Shown one piece after another: positions 34,566 through 44,654 of a DNA stretch of 64,000 nucleotides. Made by a program: the position numbers and the translations under genes. The stretch lies in contig NZ_BMIF01000017.1 in NCBI RefSeq assembly GCF_014641695.1, positions 17,357-81,356 on the forward strand. Direction: 5' to 3'. The first letter of the stretch is position 1, and each line of letters starts with the position of its first letter. Below the pieces are notes generated by a model that saw only the letters and a list, made by a program, of their open reading frames with translations, ran no database searches and was not told the DNA's origin. This stretch comes from Nitratireductor aestuarii (GTDB taxonomy: Bacteria > Pseudomonadota > Alphaproteobacteria > Rhizobiales > Rhizobiaceae).

Positions 34566-35822
34566 ATGAGACGCGTCGTCGTCACAGGCATGGGTCTCCT
34601 CTCTCCGCTCGGCCTTGGGGCCGAGCTGAGCTGGAAGAGGCTGCTCGAAGGCAAGTCCGGGGCAAAGCGCATCGACCGTTTTGAGGTCGATGATCTGCCC
34701 TGCAAGATTGCGAGTCTTATCCCGAGCGAAGGTGAAGGTGCGTTCAATCCGGACGATTTCCTTGAGCCTCGCGAACAGCGGAAGATCTCGGACTTCATCA
34801 CCTATGGAATAGCCGCAGCTGATCAGGCACTGGCTGATTCCGGATGGGAGCCCAAGACCGAAGAAGATCGTTGCGCCACCGGCGTGATGATCGGTTCGGG
34901 CATCGGCGGCATTCAGGGCATCGCAGAAGGTGCGCTGATACTGCAGGAAAAGGGTCCGCGGCGCATCAGCCCGTTCTTCATCCCGGGAAACATCATCAAC
35001 CTCGTCTCCGGCCAGGTTTCGATCCGTCATGGATTGAAGGGGCCGAATCACGCGGTTGTCACAGCTTGCTCCACCGGTGCGCACGCTATTGGCGATGCAG
35101 CTCGGCTTATCATGTTCGGCGATGCCGACGTGATGCTGGCGGGCGGCGCTGAATCGCCGATCTCCCGGCTTTCGATTGCCGGTTTTTCCGCGTGCAAGGC
35201 GCTCACCACGAGCTACAACGACACGCCTGAAAAGGCTTCCCGACCCTATGACAAGGACCGCGACGGGTTCCTCATGGGCGAGGGCGCCGGCGTTGTCGTG
35301 CTCGAAGAGCTCGAACATGCAAAGGCGCGCGGCGCCAGGATCTATGCCGAGATCATCGGTTATGGCCTGTCCGGCGATGCCTATCACATTACCGCTCCGT
35401 CCGAGGACGGCGACGGCGCTTTCCGCTGCATGAGCGCAGCCGTCAAGCGCGCCGGCATCTCGGCTGCGGACATCGACTACATCAACGCCCATGGCACCTC
35501 GACCATGGCGGACACGATCGAGCTGAAGGCCGTAGAGCGTCTGCTTGGGGATGCAGCAGGCTCCGCCTCCATGTCCTCGACCAAGTCCTCCATCGGACAC
35601 TTGCTTGGTGCTGCCGGTGCTGCCGAAGCGATCTTCTCGGTGCTCGCGATTTGCGACAACATTGCTCCGGCTACGATCAATCTGGACAACCCGGCGGTTG
35701 AGACCGAGATCGATCTCGTTCCCAACAAGCCGCGCCAGCGCAAGATCGATGTCGCCCTTTCCAATTCGTTCGGATTTGGCGGTACGAACGCTTCATTGCT
35801 CTTCCGACGCTACGAAGCCTGA
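34566..35822 (+). CDS. fabF: 3-oxoacyl-ACP synthase II
   Basis: A 418-residue condensing enzyme. The catalytic triad is Cys in VTACSTGAHAIG, His in NAHGTSTMADTIE and His in SSIGHLLGAAGA. It elongates acyl-ACP with malonyl-ACP and sets temperature-dependent unsaturated chain length. The start RRVVVTGMGLLSPLG is family-typical. It lies 44 bp after acpP and is probably cotranscribed with it. Confidence 0.96.
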   Translation: MRRVVVTGMGLLSPLGLGAELSWKRLLEGKSGAKRIDRFEVDDLPCKIASLIPSEGEGAFNPDDFLEPREQRKISDFITYGIAAADQALADSGWEPKTEEDRCATGVMIGSGIGGIQGIAEGALILQEKGPRRISPFFIPGNIINLVSGQVSIRHGLKGPNHAVVTACSTGAHAIGDAARLIMFGDADVMLAGGAESPISRLSIAGFSACKALTTSYNDTPEKASRPYDKDRDGFLMGEGAGVVVLEELEHAKARGARIYAEIIGYGLSGDAYHITAPSEDGDGAFRCMSAAVKRAGISAADIDYINAHGTSTMADTIELKAVERLLGDAAGSASMSSTKSSIGHLLGAAGAAEAIFSVLAICDNIAPATINLDNPAVETEIDLVPNKPRQRKIDVALSNSFGFGGTNASLLFRRYEA

Positions 35823-35927
35823 GTATTGATTGATATTCAGGCTTTGACGCCGGAAAATTGTCGCTATTGTGCAGCATCCTAATATTTTTGAGTCTTGGGA
35901 CGACGCCATAGGAGACTACCGAGCAGT

Positions 35928-37100
35928 ATGCCTGGAGAACAGAACGATTATACGGCGCGCCCTCTAGCGGTGAGTTCGTCACGGGGCAGCCTTCGTCCTG
36001 CACAGGGAACACCGCCTCCTCCCAAGCGGTCGCGCCAGTCACGTAACCAGATCGTTACGTTTCTCAACTTCGTGCTGTCGTCTGTCGTCTTCATCATCCT
36101 GCTGGCAGTGGGTGTTCTGTACTTCGGACAGCGCGAATTCACGCGGCCAGGCCCGTCCACTACTACCGAAACCGTACTCATCAAGCCGAATACCGGGACG
36201 CGAGAGATCGCCAACCTGCTTCAGCGGGAGGGCGTCATCAGCGATGCCCGCGTGTTCCTTGTAGGCCTGCGCATCAACAATGCTGACAGCCGCCTCAAGG
36301 CCGGCGAGTACGAGATCAAGCCGGGCGCTTCCATGAAGGAGATCATGGAATTGCTCGAGGGCGGCAAGTCGGTCATGTATTCGCTGACAATTCCGGAAGG
36401 GCTGACGGTCAAGCAGATCTTCGACCGTATCGCCAGTACGGAAGAGCTGTCGGGCGATCTACCCGCTGAACTGCCGCCTGAGGGTTCTCTTGCCGCTGAT
36501 ACGCTGCGTTTCACCCGCGGCCTGTCACGCCAGGAAGTCGTCAACAAGCTTATTGCCGACCAGAAGAACCTTGTGAAATCCATCTGGGAACGCCGTGCAC
36601 CGGATCTTCCGATCGAGACGATTGAAGAGTTCGTCACACTCGCCTCGATTGTTGAGAAGGAGACGGGTCGCGCCGATGAGCGTTCGCGTGTGGCCGGCGT
36701 CTTCATCAACCGACTGAAGAAGGGCATGCGTCTCCAATCGGATCCGACCGTCATTTATGGCCTGTTTGGCGGCGAAGGTAAGCCTGCCGATCGCCCGATC
36801 TACAAGAGCGATCTGGAGAAGGAAACGCCTTACAACACCTATGCCATAAAGGGTCTACCGCCGACGCCGATCGCCAATCCGGGCCGCGCGGCGCTCGAAG
36901 CCGTGGCAAACCCGTCCCGCACGGGTGAGCTCTATTTCGTCGCCAACGGGATCGACGGTGGCCATGCCTTCGCCAAGACGCTTGATGAGCACAACGAGAA
37001 TGTAGCTCGCTGGCGCAAGATAGAGCGCGAACGCGCGAAACAGGCCGAGGCGGCCGCCCAGGACAAGGGCGATGCGGCCTCCGCACCCAAAAGCAACTAA
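35928..37100 (+). CDS. mltG: Endolytic murein transglycosylase MltG
   Basis: A 390-residue inner-membrane protein with a basic, Pro-rich cytosolic head (residues 1-40), one membrane segment (FLNFVLSSVVFIILLAVGVL) and a periplasmic YceG domain with LysM-like part. The catalytic glutamate is in LASIVEKETGR; further blocks are LQSDPTVIYG and YNTYAIKGLPPTPIANPG. It cleaves nascent glycan strands to end their elongation. ATG 35928 is chosen; a TTG at 35895 is possible. An Ala/Lys-rich tail ends the protein. Confidence 0.92.
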   Translation: MPGEQNDYTARPLAVSSSRGSLRPAQGTPPPPKRSRQSRNQIVTFLNFVLSSVVFIILLAVGVLYFGQREFTRPGPSTTTETVLIKPNTGTREIANLLQREGVISDARVFLVGLRINNADSRLKAGEYEIKPGASMKEIMELLEGGKSVMYSLTIPEGLTVKQIFDRIASTEELSGDLPAELPPEGSLAADTLRFTRGLSRQEVVNKLIADQKNLVKSIWERRAPDLPIETIEEFVTLASIVEKETGRADERSRVAGVFINRLKKGMRLQSDPTVIYGLFGGEGKPADRPIYKSDLEKETPYNTYAIKGLPPTPIANPGRAALEAVANPSRTGELYFVANGIDGGHAFAKTLDEHNENVARWRKIERERAKQAEAAAQDKGDAASAPKSN

Positions 37101-37128
37101 TGCCGCACAGGCATCGCAGAGGCGAGGC

Positions 37129-38013
37129 ATGAACCTTCAAAGTATGACGGGTTTTGCCCGCGCCAGTCGTGAAGATGACGTAGCATCGGTGACCTGGGAG
37201 CTGCGTTCCGTGAATGGCAGGGGGCTTGAAGCCCGCCTGCGCCTGACGCCCGGATATGAACGTCTGGAACAGCCGGCGCGGGCCGTTCTACAAAAGCAGT
37301 TTTCGCGCGGTAACATTCAGGCGAGTCTGACCATCAATCGCAGCGATGCCGTGCGGCGACCGGTAATCGACGAGCAGCTGCTCACGGAACTGGCGGCAAT
37401 CGCCAAGGACCTTCACGAAAAGCATGGGGCAGCACCTGCCACCGCCGATGGCCTGCTGGCGCTGCGCGGCGTTCTCGAAATGCCGGACCACGAGGAGGAC
37501 GAGGAGACGCGCCAGAAGCTGGACGCGCTGATCCTTGTCACGCTCGATGAGGCAGCCGGGGCGCTCGCCACGGCACGCCGCGGGGAGGGCGCTGCCCTGC
37601 GCGACGTGCTTCTCGGCCACATCGATACGATCGAAGTGCTGACGAAGAAGGCCGAGCAGGATCCGGCCCGGGAGGCAGCCAACCTCCGGGCGCGGCTGGA
37701 GACACAGCTCAGGCCCTTGCTCGACATTTCCTCCATGGATGAGGCGCGTCTCTATCAGGAGGCCGCGATCCTTGCGACCAAGGCAGACATTCGGGAGGAG
37801 ATCGACCGCCTGCTCACCCATGTGGCGAGCGCCCGTTCCCTGTTGAAGGGAGACGGTCCGGTCGGACGCAAGCTTGACTTCCTCGCTCAGGAGTTCAATC
37901 GGGAGGCTAATACGCTCTGCTCGAAATCCAATGCCGCCACGATCACGGCGGTTGGCCTGGAGCTCAAGGTCGCTGTCGACCAGTTCCGCGAGCAGATTCA
38001 AAATCTGGAGTAG
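37129..38013 (+). CDS. yicC: YicC-family endoribonuclease
   Basis: A 294-residue YicC protein, opening LQSMTGFARAS and VTWELRSVNGRGLEARLRL, with the conserved C-terminal half GRKLDFLAQEFNREANTLCS and LELKVAVDQFREQIQN. YicC is reported to be an endoribonuclease in E. coli. It has the expected length and lies between mltG and gmk, its usual neighbours in alphaproteobacteria. The gene has an AGAGGCGAGG site before ATG 37129, and the gmk start follows its stop directly. Confidence 0.92.
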   Translation: MNLQSMTGFARASREDDVASVTWELRSVNGRGLEARLRLTPGYERLEQPARAVLQKQFSRGNIQASLTINRSDAVRRPVIDEQLLTELAAIAKDLHEKHGAAPATADGLLALRGVLEMPDHEEDEETRQKLDALILVTLDEAAGALATARRGEGAALRDVLLGHIDTIEVLTKKAEQDPAREAANLRARLETQLRPLLDISSMDEARLYQEAAILATKADIREEIDRLLTHVASARSLLKGDGPVGRKLDFLAQEFNREANTLCSKSNAATITAVGLELKVAVDQFREQIQNLE

Positions 38014-38670
38014 ATGATGGAAGTCCTTCCTTCCGATACGATCCGCCGGCGCGGACTGATGCTTGTTCTTTCCTCGCCTTCGGGCGCAGGCAAGTCGACC
38101 ATAGCGCGCAACATTCTCGAGAACGTGCCGGGCTTCGAGCTTTCGGTCAGCGTCACGACGCGTTCACGTCGACCGAGCGAGATCGCCGGCGTGCACTACC
38201 ACTTCATCAGCCAGCGGGATTTCGAAATGCGCCGCGATAGTGGCGAGCTGCTCGAGTGGGCGCAGGTGCATGGCAACTTTTACGGCACGCCTCGGGAGCC
38301 GGTGGAGCAGGCGCTTGCCGCAGGGCGCGACATGCTCTTTGACATTGACTGGCAGGGAGCCGAGCAGCTGCGTCAGAAGATGCCGGAGGATATTGTTTCG
38401 ATCTTTGTCCTGCCGCCCACGATGAAGGAACTGCTGTCGCGTCTGAAGCGGCGCGCCGAGGATCCGGACGATGTGATCGCAACGCGCCTCGCCAATGCCC
38501 GCTCCGAGATCGAGCAGTGGCGCAACTACGACTACGTGATCGTGAACGATGACCTGAACCGGGCCTATGACTCCGTCCGCAGCATCATTCTCGCAGAACG
38601 ACTGAAGAGCGGCCGCCGCCCCGGGCTGGAAAGCTTCGTCAATACTCTGCTCCAGGAAGAGCCGGAGTGA
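38014..38670 (+). CDS. gmk: Guanylate kinase
   Basis: A 218-residue P-loop kinase that converts GMP to GDP. The P-loop is [14 protein letters not shown]-binding residues are in [11 protein letters not shown] and GVHYHFIS; the lid includes [11 protein letters not shown]. It is slightly longer than the E. coli enzyme. ATG 38014 abuts the yicC stop; a second ATG three bases later is an equally possible start. Confidence 0.95.
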   Translation: MMEVLPSDTIRRRGLMLVLSSPSGAGKSTIARNILENVPGFELSVSVTTRSRRPSEIAGVHYHFISQRDFEMRRDSGELLEWAQVHGNFYGTPREPVEQALAAGRDMLFDIDWQGAEQLRQKMPEDIVSIFVLPPTMKELLSRLKRRAEDPDDVIATRLANARSEIEQWRNYDYVIVNDDLNRAYDSVRSIILAERLKSGRRPGLESFVNTLLQEEPE

Positions 38671-38738
38671 GCTGCTGGGCCGGCTGAGCGAGACCTGTTG
38701 TCTTGCGAGACTGGCGGTGACATGCTCTCAGCCGTGTT

Positions 38739-39395
38739 ATGTGTGCCCGGGAGGTGAAAGCAGGGCTCAACCGGTTCACTCTCATTCTGGCAGGATTGAT
38801 CATGGGTTCGAGCTTCGCATCAGCTTCGGTACTTGAGGCGGTTAACGCCAATGATGTGCATCGGCTGGCTCAAGCGATTGCCGGCGGGCATGATGTCGAT
38901 GAACGAAACGGGGCAGGCCAGACCGCACTTCTGGTCGCAGTCTGGAACAACGATGTCGAGGCCGCCAGGTTACTCCTTGAAGCGGGCGCGGATGTAAACG
39001 CCGAGGACAGCATTCAGGACAGCCCGTATCTGGTCGCCGGCGCACACGGCCGCCTGGAAATCCTGAAGATGATCCTCGAGCATGGCGCGGATCTGAAAAG
39101 CACCAACCACTATGGCGGCACCGCGCTAATCCCCGCTGCAGAAAAGGGACACCCGGAAGCGGTGTCCCTGCTCATCGAGGCTGGCGTGGATGTCAATCAC
39201 ATTAACAACCTCGGATGGACGGCCTTGATGGAGGCAGTGGTGCTTTCCAGCGGTGGTCCCATCCACCAGGACATCATCCGGCGCCTGCTCGATGGCGGAG
39301 CGGACAAGACCATCCCCGATGCACAAGGCGTGACGGCACTCGATCACGCGAAGGCTCGCGGATTTACCCAAATCGTCCGGCTGTTGCAGGACTGA
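38739..39395 (+). CDS. Exported ankyrin-repeat protein
   Basis: A 218-residue protein with a signal-peptide-like N-terminus (FTLILAGLIMGSSFASASV) and about five ankyrin repeats: GAGQTALLVAVWNNDVEAAR, SPYLVAGAHGRLEILKMILE, GGTALIPAAEKGHPEAVSLL, GWTALMEAVVLSS and GVTALDHAKARGF. It is probably a periplasmic protein-binding scaffold; partner unknown. The ATG at 38739 or GTG at 38754 may start it. It is convergent with rsmA and may be the last gene read from the fab/gmk direction. Confidence 0.85.
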   Translation: MCAREVKAGLNRFTLILAGLIMGSSFASASVLEAVNANDVHRLAQAIAGGHDVDERNGAGQTALLVAVWNNDVEAARLLLEAGADVNAEDSIQDSPYLVAGAHGRLEILKMILEHGADLKSTNHYGGTALIPAAEKGHPEAVSLLIEAGVDVNHINNLGWTALMEAVVLSSGGPIHQDIIRRLLDGGADKTIPDAQGVTALDHAKARGFTQIVRLLQD

Positions 39396-39402
39396 ACTTC
39401 GC

Positions 39403-40230
39403 CTAGATATTCTGCGCGAGTTCTACAAACTCGTCGATGCTCAGTGTTTCGGCGCGGCGGGTCGGGTCGATACCGACTTTCGCGAGCAGAGCTTCGCCGC
39501 CTAAGCTCTTCAGGCTCTGGCGCAGCATCTTGCGGCGTTGGCCGAAGGCCGCTTCAGTCACACGTGCGAGCTTTGAGCCGTCCACCGGAAGCGGGTTGGA
39601 ACGCGGTTCGATGTGGACCACCGATGACGTGACCTTCGGAGGCGGGGTGAAGGCCTGCGGCGGAACGTCAAAGACGATCCGCGAACGGGTGCGCCATCCG
39701 GCAAGTACGCCAAGACGGCCGTAGTGATTGTCAGCCGGTTCGGCGACGATGCGTTCGGCCACCTCACGCTGGAACATGAGCGTCAGCGACTCGTAGAAGG
39801 GCGGCCAAGGCTCGACCGTGAGCCAGCGGATCAGGAGTTCTGTGCCGACATTGTAGGGCAGGTTGGCAACGATCTTCACCGGTCGGCTTCCGTCGGTGAG
39901 CGAAGCAAAGTCGGTCTTCAGGGCATCGCCCGGGATCACCTGAAGTTTTCCCGGATAGCGATCCGAGATCTCGGCCAGGGCCGACAGGCAGCGTTCGTCG
40001 CGTTCGATGGCGATGACGCGGCTTGCACCTTCGGCTAGAAGGGCGCGAGTGAGCCCACCGGGACCGGGGCCGACCTCGATCACGTCCACGCCCTCAAGCT
40101 TGCCGGCGCTGCGGGCGATCTTGGCCGTCAGGTTCAGGTCGAACAGGAAGTTCTGCCCCAGCGCCTTCTTGGCAAACAGGCCATGCGCGCGGATGACCTC
40201 GCGAAGGGGGGGAAGGTCGTCGAAACTCAT
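39403..40230 (-). CDS. rsmA: 16S rRNA (A1518/A1519) dimethyltransferase
   Basis: A 275-residue RsmA/KsgA methyltransferase. SAM site: [16 protein letters not shown]; the target-base motif NLPY appears in [30 protein letters not shown] is the N-terminal signature. It dimethylates two adenosines late in 30S maturation. The ATG at 40230 ([11 protein letters not shown]) is chosen because homologues start there; the longer frame overlaps pdxA. It is the last gene of the lptF-to-rsmA run. Confidence 0.95.
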   Translation of the reverse strand: MSFDDLPPLREVIRAHGLFAKKALGQNFLFDLNLTAKIARSAGKLEGVDVIEVGPGPGGLTRALLAEGASRVIAIERDERCLSALAEISDRYPGKLQVIPGDALKTDFASLTDGSRPVKIVANLPYNVGTELLIRWLTVEPWPPFYESLTLMFQREVAERIVAEPADNHYGRLGVLAGWRTRSRIVFDVPPQAFTPPPKVTSSVVHIEPRSNPLPVDGSKLARVTEAAFGQRRKMLRQSLKSLGGEALLAKVGIDPTRRAETLSIDEFVELAQNI

Positions 40231-40237
40231 CGGGGGC

Positions 40238-41266
40238 TCACAAAGTCGGAATGGAATTGTCTGCCAGCTCGCGGGCAAGCCTGATCGCCGCTATCAGGCT
40301 GTCCGGCTTGGCGATCCCCTTGCCGGCAATATCGAACGCGGTGCCGTGATCGGGCGACGTGCGGATGAAGGGCAGCCCCAGCGTTACGTTGACGGCATCG
40401 TCAAAGGCAAGGGTCTTCGCCGGTATCAGCGCCTGATCGTGGTACATGCAGAGTGCGGCGTCGTAGGAAGCGCGCGCGCGGGCATGGAACATGGTGTCGG
40501 CGGGCAGGGGGCCGATGGCATCGATGCCTTCCGCGCGCGAGATCTCGATCGCGGGAATGATCTTCTCGATTTCGTCCAGCCCCATCGAGCCCCCCTCGCC
40601 AGCATGCGGGTTCAAGCCGGAAAACGCCAGGCGAGGGTTTGCGATCCCAAAGCGGGATTTGAGGTCGGCCGCGACAATGCGGGCCGTGTTCACGATCAGC
40701 TCGGTGCTGAGCTGCTCGATCGCCTTTTCAAGCGAAAGATGGACCGTAATCGGGATGGTGCGCAGCTCCGGTCCCGCCAGCATCATGATCGGCAGGGCCG
40801 GCTGGCCGGTACGGATCTGCGCCAGATAGCCCAGAAATTCCGTGTGGCCGGGATACTGAAAGCCCGCATCATAGAGAGGCTTCTTGGCGATCGGGCAGGT
40901 GACAAGGCCGGCTGCCCGACCAGCGAAGATATGCTCCACGCCGCGCTCGATCGCTTCAATCACGCCAGCCGCATTCATTGCGGAAGGAACGCCTGGCTGA
41001 TCGATCAGCGTGTTCTTCAGGGGAAAGACAGGAAGTGCCGTGGCAAAGCACGAAACCGCATCCTCGGGTTCGACCTCGGCGAAGGAGATGTCGTGCTTCA
41101 GGGCGTTTGCACGCGATCGCAGAAGGGCGACATCACCTAGCACGTAGAATGGCGGCAGCGACGCAGAGAACCGGCGTTCCCATGCGGAGAGGAGAATCTC
41201 CGGTCCTATCCCAGCTGGCTCGCCCATCGAAATGGCGAGCGGAGCGGGGGCCTGATTGTCTGTCAT
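40238..41266 (-). CDS. pdxA: 4-hydroxythreonine-4-phosphate dehydrogenase
   Basis: A 342-residue enzyme of pyridoxal phosphate synthesis via the DXP-dependent route. [10 protein letters not shown] at the start, PGHTEFLG in the middle, the late [13 protein letters not shown] with a metal-binding histidine, and [14 protein letters not shown] are diagnostic for PdxA. It lies 7 bp from rsmA, and the surA-like gene is 17 bp upstream: the surA-pdxA-rsmA order known from E. coli and alphaproteobacteria. Confidence 0.95.
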   Translation of the reverse strand: MTDNQAPAPLAISMGEPAGIGPEILLSAWERRFSASLPPFYVLGDVALLRSRANALKHDISFAEVEPEDAVSCFATALPVFPLKNTLIDQPGVPSAMNAAGVIEAIERGVEHIFAGRAAGLVTCPIAKKPLYDAGFQYPGHTEFLGYLAQIRTGQPALPIMMLAGPELRTIPITVHLSLEKAIEQLSTELIVNTARIVAADLKSRFGIANPRLAFSGLNPHAGEGGSMGLDEIEKIIPAIEISRAEGIDAIGPLPADTMFHARARASYDAALCMYHDQALIPAKTLAFDDAVNVTLGLPFIRTSPDHGTAFDIAGKGIAKPDSLIAAIRLARELADNSIPTL

Positions 41267-41283
41267 CCTGATGCGCTTTCGGT

Positions 41284-42243
41284 TTAGCGCTTGACGATGC
41301 GCGCCTTCTTGCGGAGCTCTGCCATGACTTCTTCAGACAACTTGTCGGCGTTCGTGTCGGCCTTCTGTTCGCTCTGGAAGACGAGCTGCGCGACGTAGTC
41401 GTCGGATACTTCACGCGTGCTGCAGACGACCACGAATTCAACGCCGCGTTCAGTTTCCTTCACTGCGGTGGCGCCACGGGCGCGGATCTTCTCGATATCT
41501 GTCTTCCACTCCGGCGGAAGCTGCGGACTCAGGAAGCGCCCCAGGTCACGGACGGTTACGTCCAGCTGCGTCTTGGCGAGTGCATGCGAGTTTTCGCAAC
41601 CGTTGAAGCGGCTGCGCATGGCCTGCGCCTCAGCCTTGCGCTTGCCAAGCGTGCGTCCGCGCTCTGAAGCCGGGATCACGAAGATGAATTGCTGCAGTGT
41701 GTATTCGGTCGCACTTGGCTTGCGGCCGCCCTGCTGCAGGATCTTGGCGACAACTTCCTGCTCGCTAAGCCGCTTGGAGGACTGCTGCCTCGACTGAAGC
41801 ACACGGCCCCAGCCCATCTGGGTGCGAATGAAAGTCTTGAAATGATCGCGCGTTACACCAGCCTGTGAAAGGATCTGGTCCATCTGAGCGGTCGAAAGCT
41901 TGTTGGACTGGGCGAATTGCCCGTAAGCCTGATTGACCATCTGGTCGTTTGCGCCAACGCGCAGACGAGCGATCTCCTGCAGGCGAAGGGTCTGGTCGAC
42001 CATCTCCTGATTGGCGATCTCGCGAAGGTTGCCCTTGCGGCCCATGAGCTTGAGGAGCGCAACGCGGCGGTCAATGTCATAGCTCGTGATGGCCGTATCG
42101 TTGACGATGTAGCGGACTTCAGCGCCTTGGGCGTAGGCTACAGAGGGGGCAAGGACCGGGGCGGTAATCACGGCCGGCGCGAGCAAAAGCGCGACCGCAG
42201 ACAACGACGCTCTAAACCCAGTCTTCAACTTCAAATGTTTCAT
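41284..42243 (-). CDS. SurA-like periplasmic chaperone
   Basis: A 319-residue exported protein with a signal peptide ending near [10 protein letters not shown]. The N-terminal SurA domain includes [19 protein letters not shown] and [17 protein letters not shown]. The C-terminal part (from about residue 165) is a parvulin-like fold of low similarity, with two cysteines (FNGCENS and VVVCSTREV) that might form a disulfide. It should help fold outer-membrane proteins, including LptD encoded just upstream. ATG 42243 has GAGGG four bases away; ATG 42273 is a weaker choice. Confidence 0.85.
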   Translation of the reverse strand: MKHLKLKTGFRASLSAVALLLAPAVITAPVLAPSVAYAQGAEVRYIVNDTAITSYDIDRRVALLKLMGRKGNLREIANQEMVDQTLRLQEIARLRVGANDQMVNQAYGQFAQSNKLSTAQMDQILSQAGVTRDHFKTFIRTQMGWGRVLQSRQQSSKRLSEQEVVAKILQQGGRKPSATEYTLQQFIFVIPASERGRTLGKRKAEAQAMRSRFNGCENSHALAKTQLDVTVRDLGRFLSPQLPPEWKTDIEKIRARGATAVKETERGVEFVVVCSTREVSDDYVAQLVFQSEQKADTNADKLSEEVMAELRKKARIVKR

Positions 42244-42313
42244 GCGACCCTCGATCAACGCTCTCCGCTTCATGTTACCGTAGAGCATACACGAAACCGT
42301 GGCAAAATTACCG

Positions 42314-44653
42314 TTACTGAGCAAATGTGTTGCTGCCGATTTCCCCAAGCGTGCGCAAGGAAATATTGAAGCCGAAACGGTTCTCCGTATTTCCGTCTTC
42401 CCGCACCTGCGAGAACGTCATCGTGTAGATGAAGCATTCGTCGCTGTAACCAAAGCCGAGAGCGTTCCGGGTGAGCTCGCTGTCCTGGATGTTGTAGGTA
42501 CCCGAGGCAAACACGCGCCAGTTTTCGTTGAACTTCAGGCTGGCCGAGCCGGACACTTCCTGACGGTCCCGGTTGAAGCCATAATCCGGCTGCGCCGAAA
42601 TATAGGCATAGCTTGCATTGGCGGACACGTTGGCGATGTTGGCGCCGACCTTCAGGTCGTTGCGGCGGAGCTCGAACGTTTCTTCATCGAACCGGGCGGA
42701 GGTCGAAGCAGAGAGGCCGAACGGTGTCGTGAAGCCGAGCATCGCCACATAGTCGGATCGATCCGTCTCAAGCCCGGAATAGGCGCCGACATTGACCAGA
42801 TCCGCCTGGGCGTAGGAATTCGTTCCTGCCAGATGGTAAGATTGACCGAACAGACCCTGCGCGCTCCAGCCATTGGCGAAGCGGCCCGAGTAGCGGATGC
42901 CGACGTTGGCGCGGGTACCACCTTCGATGCGGTCATAGCCCGAGAACTTGTCGCGCTCGAAGAGCGTGCTTGCATCGAACACCAGCGACTGAGCGTCTTC
43001 GTTCGGAATTCCAAGGCGGCCTGCATAAGGCTCGTCCGGACGGACGAAGATCTGGCCCATTGGCTCCAGGACGTGCGTGGAGCTGGCGGACGAGAACAGG
43101 ATCGGCCAGCGCATCTCAAGGCCGGCAGTCGCCATGGCGCGGTAATAGTGGCTGCGGATGTCCTCTATCCCGTTGTCAAAGCCGGCGATCGCCGCGACCG
43201 CGCTCTGAGAGAGATTTACATTGATGGCATCGGCGCGCGCATGGAGCAGCGGCGTAACGACCAGACCACCGCCTGTGATGAACGAGCGCTTCCACTCACC
43301 TTCGCCGGAGAAGCGAGCTGATGAGCTTTCAAGGCCTGACAGCTTCGTCTCACCATACATGCCTTCCTTGCGATGGATGCCCTGGCTGTTCACGTCGAAG
43401 TTCAGCTCGCCACCCAGCACCGGAGTGCCAACGGTGTAGGAGTAGTCAAGCAAGGGAGCAACCGCCGGCTGCTTGTCGTGACGCGCGCCGGGATTTGAAT
43501 CCAGATAGCGTTCCTGAACGTTGAACTTGTAGGCGCGCAGGTCGAAGTAGTTACGGTCGCTGAGACCAGTCAGGTAGATCGTCGAACGCTGGACAGCCTC
43601 CGAAAATCCTTCGATGCGATAGCTGCGCGCGAAGTTCTTGTCCGACTGGATCAGAACATCCCAGCCCGCCTTCCAGCGGGGGTTGATCTGGAACTCACCC
43701 GTGGTGCCGATCATGCCACGATTTTCCACCGTGGAATCGACGTAGGTAGCGGGCCATGCGCCAGGCCGGTTCTGGTGGATACCGGCGAGCTTGAGCGTGT
43801 AGCCGCCATTGTCAAACCGCTGGCGCCATTCTGCCTCGGCAAGGAAGCCCTGCTTTGTATAGCCGGTTCCCGAGATGGTAAGATCATAAGTTGGCGAAAG
43901 CGCGAAGTAATAGGGCACGGTCAGGCCGACACCCACCTCGGAGCCGCCAACGACACTTGGCATCAGGAAGCCGGACTTCCGCTTCACTGTCGGATCGGCC
44001 ACCTCAAAATAGGGTAGGTAGGCGAGCGGAATGCCGAGGAACTCGAAGCGGGACCGCTCGAAGCGGATTGTCTTTGCCTTGCCGTCCCAGATCACGCGTT
44101 GGGCCTTGATCTGCCACAGTGGGGGCTTCTCGGGATTTTCCTCGCACGGCTCGCAGGCCGTGTAGACGCCCTTGATAAAGGTCGTCAGGTTGCCACCGGA
44201 GCGCTCGGCGCTCTCGGCTGCCATATAGGTTTTCTCGGTCGTCTCGACACGCAGGGCGCGAACGAAGCCGTCGCTGAAGTCATCCGTGATGTCGATCTCT
44301 TCGGCGTAGTACTTGTTACCGCTGCGGTCGCGAATTTCGACGCCGCCGCTGGCGATCACGCGCGACGTGTTGCGATTGTAGGAGACGCGCTGGGCAACGA
44401 CGTTGATGCCGCCGTATTCGATCTGGACGCCTCCAACGGCGGTAACCGTACCAGCGTCGAAGTCATAGACGAGCGTATCGCCCACCAGGATCATCTGCTG
44501 ACCGGCGGGGATTTCTCCAACAAGCTCTTCAACCTGCGTGTGGGCGACGGACAGGGATGCCGCGAGCGCGATCAGCGCCACGCCAGCCTTCATGCGCAGT
44601 CCGCGCTTAAGCGGGCTCAGAAGAGAGCTCTTTTGAGCGGGTACTGCCCCCAA
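42314..44653 (-). CDS. lptD: LPS-assembly outer-membrane protein LptD
   Basis: A 779-residue protein with a signal sequence (MKAGVALIALAASLSVAHTQ), an OstA-like jellyroll (LVGDTLVYDFDAGTVTAVGG and VEIRDRSGNKYYAEEI) and a beta-barrel domain from about residue 250. It inserts LPS into the outer leaflet. The start is read as TTG 44653, which follows a perfect AAGGAGG site by nine bases; that site lies inside the end of lptG. Internal ATG 44593 would start right at the signal peptide and is an alternative. Encoded after lptF and lptG, with the SurA-like gene next. Confidence 0.93.
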   Translation of the reverse strand: MGAVPAQKSSLLSPLKRGLRMKAGVALIALAASLSVAHTQVEELVGEIPAGQQMILVGDTLVYDFDAGTVTAVGGVQIEYGGINVVAQRVSYNRNTSRVIASGGVEIRDRSGNKYYAEEIDITDDFSDGFVRALRVETTEKTYMAAESAERSGGNLTTFIKGVYTACEPCEENPEKPPLWQIKAQRVIWDGKAKTIRFERSRFEFLGIPLAYLPYFEVADPTVKRKSGFLMPSVVGGSEVGVGLTVPYYFALSPTYDLTISGTGYTKQGFLAEAEWRQRFDNGGYTLKLAGIHQNRPGAWPATYVDSTVENRGMIGTTGEFQINPRWKAGWDVLIQSDKNFARSYRIEGFSEAVQRSTIYLTGLSDRNYFDLRAYKFNVQERYLDSNPGARHDKQPAVAPLLDYSYTVGTPVLGGELNFDVNSQGIHRKEGMYGETKLSGLESSSARFSGEGEWKRSFITGGGLVVTPLLHARADAINVNLSQSAVAAIAGFDNGIEDIRSHYYRAMATAGLEMRWPILFSSASSTHVLEPMGQIFVRPDEPYAGRLGIPNEDAQSLVFDASTLFERDKFSGYDRIEGGTRANVGIRYSGRFANGWSAQGLFGQSYHLAGTNSYAQADLVNVGAYSGLETDRSDYVAMLGFTTPFGLSASTSARFDEETFELRRNDLKVGANIANVSANASYAYISAQPDYGFNRDRQEVSGSASLKFNENWRVFASGTYNIQDSELTRNALGFGYSDECFIYTMTFSQVREDGNTENRFGFNISLRTLGEIGSNTFAQ

Positions 44654-44654
44654 C